Below are positions 60,212 to 64,000 of a stretch of 64,000 nt of DNA, piece by piece. This stretch comes from Paraspadella gotoi. Its lineage: Eukaryota; Chaetognatha. Under the pieces are notes generated by a model, which saw only the letters and a list, made by a program, of their open reading frames with translations, was not told the DNA's origin and did not search any database. A program made the translations under genes and the position numbers. Location: the NCBI GenBank assembly GCA_051294375.1, contig CM119264.1, positions 9,938,175-10,002,174 of the forward strand, in the 5' to 3' direction. Positions within the stretch are counted from its first letter, which is position 1. Each line of letters begins with the position of its first letter.

Positions 60212-60346
60212 GACAAGCGGGAAGAAGATGCCTCCGAATTGTCAGTTAGGCCTGCAGGGGGTTTGGTGGTCCTGTTCTTCTGGTCTGGTGTGTTGTTGCT
60301 GTGTTTGTATTTCCTGTCGCCTAAGCCTCCCCTTCAAAAACACTGG
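60212..60346 (+). CDS. Candidate exon with one transmembrane segment
   Basis: Acceptor TATGTCTTCTTTCCCAG and donor CACTGG/GTAAGG bound 135 nt, exactly 45 codons in phase 0. Translation is DKREEDASELSVRPA, then GGLVVLFFWSGVLLLCLYFL, then SPKPPLQKHW. This is a polar, acidic lead, a ~20-residue hydrophobic helix and a proline/lysine-rich juxtamembrane segment, as in a single-pass membrane protein. The frame stays open downstream to 60568, and minus frames overlap only the downstream part. I cannot name the family. Confidence 0.42.
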
Positions 60347-61194
60347 GTAAGGTTTGGTCGGAGGACAAATTCCGCTGAGAAATGGTCCACTCGTCCCTTG
60401 GCCTCTCACGAAAACGTTCTCGATTTATGGGCGCTTTCAGGTCTTAAATTCTTTGTTGCGCCTTGTTGTTGTACTGTAGATAATCTACGGCCCTTCTTAA
60501 ATTTCTTCGCCCGAAGTGGCTCTCTGCGTTCGGAAATCCAAGATGTGTCCGTCTCCAACCGCTTCTGACGCGAGCTGCGGATGCACATCCATCACGAGAA
60601 GGTGAGCTTGTCGACGACGTAGCCGAATTGGGGGTGGAGGGTCGGGGGAGAACTGTATTGTACGCCGCGGTTAATTGGTGAAGAGTACGGGGGTACGATA
60701 GACACAAGGAAGTTAGAGGGAGAGGAAGGAAGGAGAGGAGGAGAGAGAGGAGGAGAGTAGAATCGATGCGAGAGGGCTGCTCTTGTTGTTGACTCGAATC
60801 GGCGTTTTATTCTAAAAGAATGTACGTCCGGTCGGGCAGTTGTACGTCTTCTTGTGAAGAAGCCTTGTGGAGAAAGGTTAGAGGTGCGGAGTGGCGACTG
60901 CAAGACCCATGGTCGTGCCGTTGTGGAAATGTTCCTCTGGGATCGCGTGCTCCACCAAACTCAGACTACGAGTCGCGTCTCTTTTCTGCCAGCCTTTTAA
61001 TCTTGCCGATAAATGAATTTCGTCATATCAGAATTTCGCGTCTTCTCAGCTATCGAACTGCGAGCGAATCTCGAATAGGTTAAGATTTAATTATCAAATT
61101 ATCTGGATGTTATTCCTTATAAGGTCCCTCGTAGGTGGCACCAGAGGATGATTGTGACTGCTTAAGTTGACATATGCATCGCCTCTGTTTGCAG

Positions 61195-61322
61195 ACTGAA
61201 AATTGACAGAGATATCGAATTGAGTCGGATGATGGAAGGTTATCCTAGCGCGATCGAAGAGTGTCACTTTGAGATTAGTGACTGGTTGCGCGATATTGCA
61301 AGATTACTTGATGAAACGTCAT
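61195..61322 (+). CDS. Candidate exon, helical unrecognised peptide
   Basis: Acceptor ATCGCCTCTGTTTGCAG and donor ACGTCAT/GTAAGA bound 128 nt (1 + 42 codons + 1). Translation is LKIDRDIELSRMMEGYPSAI then EECHFEISDWLRDIARLLDE and TS, with the heptad-like spacing and charge pattern of an amphipathic helix. Read through, the frame stops at TGA 61346-61348. It could belong to the same gene as 60212-60346 only if an intervening exon corrects the phase. Family unknown. Confidence 0.35.
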
Positions 61323-61497
61323 GTAAGATATATCGAAACTTGTGAGGCTGTTTGAGCACCTCTCGTCCACTTCGATTTTATCGTGTACATATCAAAAAAT
61401 GAGTAATATTGAGCCCGGATGAGATGATTAAAGGCTGAAAACACTTAGATCAAGGGTAGTTGTGCGGTTTGGCAAAGAAATACCGAGGCCATTTTTA

Positions 61498-61725
61498 TCA
61501 AGCAACAGCAGGTTCGGGCGTCCGTGAATTACCTCGTCTTTCTTCTATGTCGTTGCTCTCCTCGTCTCTGCGGATGCTCATCGGGCACTGGAGATCCTTC
61601 TTCTCTCCCGCATACTCCTCTAACAGTCTCCGGCTCCTCCTCATAACATCTCTCGGCGCCGATATCCTCTCTCTCTCTTTGCATCCGCTCTGTTCTCGCT
61701 CTCTCTCGTACTTTCGCCACGTCAT
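61498..61725 (-). CDS. Uncertain minus-strand ORF, 75 residues
   Basis: A basic and acidic frame (ISAPRDVMRRSRRLLEEYAG, EKKDLQCPMSIRRDEESNDI) is open on minus, while a longer Ser/Leu-rich frame (61460-61915) is open on +. The minus frame has the more protein-like composition, but there is no other evidence. Confidence 0.18.
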   Translation of the reverse strand: MTWRKYEREREQSGCKERERISAPRDVMRRSRRLLEEYAGEKKDLQCPMSIRRDEESNDIEERRGNSRTPEPAVA

Positions 61726-61935
61726 CCCTCTTTTCTCGCGCTCTGAAATAAAAAAGTTTGATTTTCTTCTCGATTTCTTAATTTATTTTGTTAATTTTCA
61801 AGATTTTAACAACTTCTATTCTTTTAATCGTTTTTTCGGTAATTACCACAAGACACCACACTTTAGTCTCGTCAAGAATATTAGTTATCGTCGCACAAAT
61901 CAGCATAAGGGCTAAAAAATTTAACGACGTTGAAG

Positions 61936-62175
61936 ATGTTTCCCTGTCTCTACACTGAGAAGCAGCGTCCCCTCGTGAAAGCTATGGTAAATCAATATAA
62001 TTACTTGTATAAGCCACTCACAATGGCCGTTTGTATCGCCTGGGCGAAAGAAATGAGTAACGATCCATATGTAATGTTGTATTCCATGACTAATGCACTC
62101 AAGAATATTCACTTGTGTCAAAAGGTCCATCCACCGAAAATGTTATCTTTGATTACTCTTATAAGTATAAATTGA
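61936..62175 (+). CDS. Candidate small CDS or exon, 79 residues, unrecognised
   Basis: ATG at 61936 opens MFPCLYTEKQRPLVKAMVNQ, then YNYLYKPLTMAVCIAWAKEM, SNDPYVMLYSMTNALKNIHL and CQKVHPPKML, ending with TGA at 62173. The composition is strikingly protein-like (Tyr, Met, Cys, Trp, no low complexity) compared with the rest of the window. The frame is open back to 61909 with a stop before. A short minus frame overlaps. A weak donor (CAAAAG/GTCCAT) lies near the end. I recognise no family. Confidence 0.33.
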   Translation: MFPCLYTEKQRPLVKAMVNQYNYLYKPLTMAVCIAWAKEMSNDPYVMLYSMTNALKNIHLCQKVHPPKMLSLITLISIN

Positions 62176-62179
62176 ACCG

Positions 62180-63482
62180 CCATCCTTCACCCGATAGTTC
62201 TTACTCTACTTTCGTCGTCCCTCTACTCCTCTCTTCTCTCTCTGCGATTATAGATGTTTGTCCTAATTTTCTAAGAGGCGTCAACGAAGACTAATGCTTT
62301 CGAAGAAAGAATCTGCTCTAAAATGTCGCATTTCCGTCAATTACTATCAAGAGTCTATCCGAAACTGCTCATAAAACAAAGACGAAACTGTGCNNNNNNN
62401 NNNNNNNNNNNNNNNNNNNNNNNNNNNNNNNNNNNNNNNNNNNNNNNNNNNNNNNNNNNNNNNNNNNNNNNNNNNNNNNNNNNNNNNNNNNNNNNNNNNN
62501 NNNNNNNNNNNNNNNNNNNNNNNNNNNNNNNNNNNNNNNNNNNNNNNNNNNNNNNNNNNNNNNNNNNNNNNNNNNNNNNNNNNNNNNNNNNNNNNNNNNN
62601 NNNNNNNNNNTCGGAAAGTAAATAGAGGTCTGGAAAGAAAAAAAAAAGGGAAAACAATCCCGGAGGAAGGTCGAGACGAAAAAACAACGGCGCGAGTTTG
62701 AAGGTTTGGGCTTGAAGTGAGTTGATTAACGACGGGACTAAAAGCATCGGAGAAAAATACTTCACGACCCGGTGAGGGGGGGGGNNNNNNNNNNNNNNNN
62801 NNNNNNNNNNNNNNNNNNNNNNNNNNNNNNNNNNNNNNNNNNNNNNNNNNNNNNNNNNNNNNGAGAGAGAGAGAGAGAGAGAGAGAGAATAAAATAAGGC
62901 AAAAGAGTGAGTAGGAACTCAGAGATAATAACCCTATCATTATCAAATTTCCACTAGACCCACCCACATCTATCCATTAACCATATTCATTCTAACTCAC
63001 CCTCCCTAAATCCATGGACACGAAGACCGAAAGAGCGAAGGAAAAGATGAGTTTAAACTAAGATGAGTTTAAACTTTCTCGTTTTTAGCGAAACTCGGTT
63101 TAACGACGCGGAATGAGGAGGTGGAAGGATGAAAGGAGGCAAAATATGGAAACTTTAGTGGAAAGAGAAAAGTTATCTAAAATAAGAAGTTATGTCAACC
63201 GCCGGTTGCCTGTCAACCCAGCTTGGGGGGACGTTTGTCCTGTTATCGTCTGACCATCTCGCTTAATAAACGCTGAGTGTTGTCGGATGTGAGGCAAATT
63301 GAGGCCCTGTGAATATACCGCCTCCGAGAAAGATTTTCTTTATCGAGGTTAAATTTTTGAATTTTTAAAAAAATTAATAATATCAATTCCAATGAAGAAA
63401 TCACAAGAGAGAGAATGAAGACATAAACGAGAATTTTCTGAATTTTCTGAGCACGAGAGGAGAAGATAGGTTCGAGTTATGA
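62180..63482. other. Gap-containing, no gene seen
   Basis: N at 62394-62610 and 62785-62862, a GA run at 62863-62888, then AT-rich sequence. Minus frames crossing the gaps are CT-repeat and N translations. Confidence 0.5.
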
Positions 63483-63546
63483 GGTTAACCGCCGACGACG
63501 ACTACGACGACAACGACGACGACAAGGACGACGACGACGACGATTA
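63483..63546. repeat. (GAC/ACG)n trinucleotide repeat
   Basis: Imperfect GAC/ACG run. Read in frame it would encode poly-Asp or poly-Thr/Arg. No gene context is visible. Confidence 0.85.
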
Positions 63547-64000
63547 AAACCTACTTTGCTAAAAATGTTTCGCGAAGTTTTAGACGAGCGAGACTTGACC
63601 GAGCGGAAACGAAAATGAAAGATCGTTTGAGACTTAATGCCCATAGCAAAAAAAAATTTGGACAGGAAATTCGATATTTTACTATTTAAGATTTTTTTTT
63701 ACATTATGGTCTTTTTCACTCTGTTTACCATTCTTTTTATATCAACAACGGTAAATATTCGGAACTTAACCGAAAAAAAAAACTGTCCGTTCCACGTCGC
63801 TTAACGCAACTGAGAAAAAAAAGGGGAAAAAATCCCTTGGCAAAAAAAGAGAAAGGAAAATGGCTGACGCCCGCGGTTTTCACCGGTCATCGATTTCGAG
63901 CCTTCGATTAGTCAGCGCGAGAAGGCGAGGAGGTAGTCCGGGGCGGGTCTAAGAGAAGACATTGGAAAAAAGGTCAGAAGAGGGGCGTACAGGTAGTAGG
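63547..64000. other. No firm gene; GC-rich end
   Basis: An ATG in good context (AAAATGGCTG, 63860) opens about 29 codons (MADARGFHRSSISSLRLVSA at the start) inside a GC-rich patch at the window edge. It could be a first exon continuing beyond the window. Confidence 0.3.

Overview
This window reads as a gene-poor stretch of an animal nuclear scaffold. The base composition is AT-rich with GC-rich islands. It holds dozens of long (GA)n/(CT)n tracts, several tandem segmental duplications, inverted-repeat mobile elements, 17 runs of N, and about 8 kb of degenerate six-base CCCTAA (TTAGGG-type) telomeric repeats. Split reading frames with GT/AG borders and a secreted immunoglobulin-type exon pair point to a metazoan. 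The six-base TTAGGG type argues against typical insects (TTAGG) and nematodes (TTAGGC); I cannot name the species. No bacterial-style operon, rRNA or CRISPR array is visible, and the only tRNA-like sequence is a degenerate one.

Layout: 0-11.4 kb has simple repeats, an imperfect 250-bp hairpin (1089-1336), dispersed repeat tails, two copies of a palindromic MITE-like element, alternating CT/GA tracts and a 41-bp minisatellite (7168-7495). 11.4-26.6 kb is a stack of tandem duplications. A ~6-kb unit appears twice, on either side of a 25-N gap. Its tail, with the MITE and 3' flank, appears again downstream. One MITE copy is interrupted by an 862-bp long-inverted-repeat insertion that the next copy lacks. 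26.6-39.3 kb has a 617-bp tandem duplication and a ~1.1-kb duplication that carries a small SP/RS-rich candidate exon in both copies. 39.3-47.5 kb is mostly gaps and low complexity. 47.5-48.0 kb has the best coding evidence: two phase-matched + strand exons encoding a hydrophobic, signal-peptide-like segment followed by the start of an Ig I-set domain. 50.4-58.4 kb is the telomeric block, always CCCTAA on the + strand, with an 870-bp non-telomeric island. 58.4-64 kb is unique flank with a few candidate exons.

Confident gene calls are few. Most open frames are produced by GA/CT, polypurine or N tracts. The duplicated copies differ mainly by one-base indels, and four gaps are exactly 25 N. I therefore infer that parts of the window are noisy long-read gap fill, and that some duplications and the telomere join may be assembly artefacts. 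That inference affects every coding call in the duplicated blocks.
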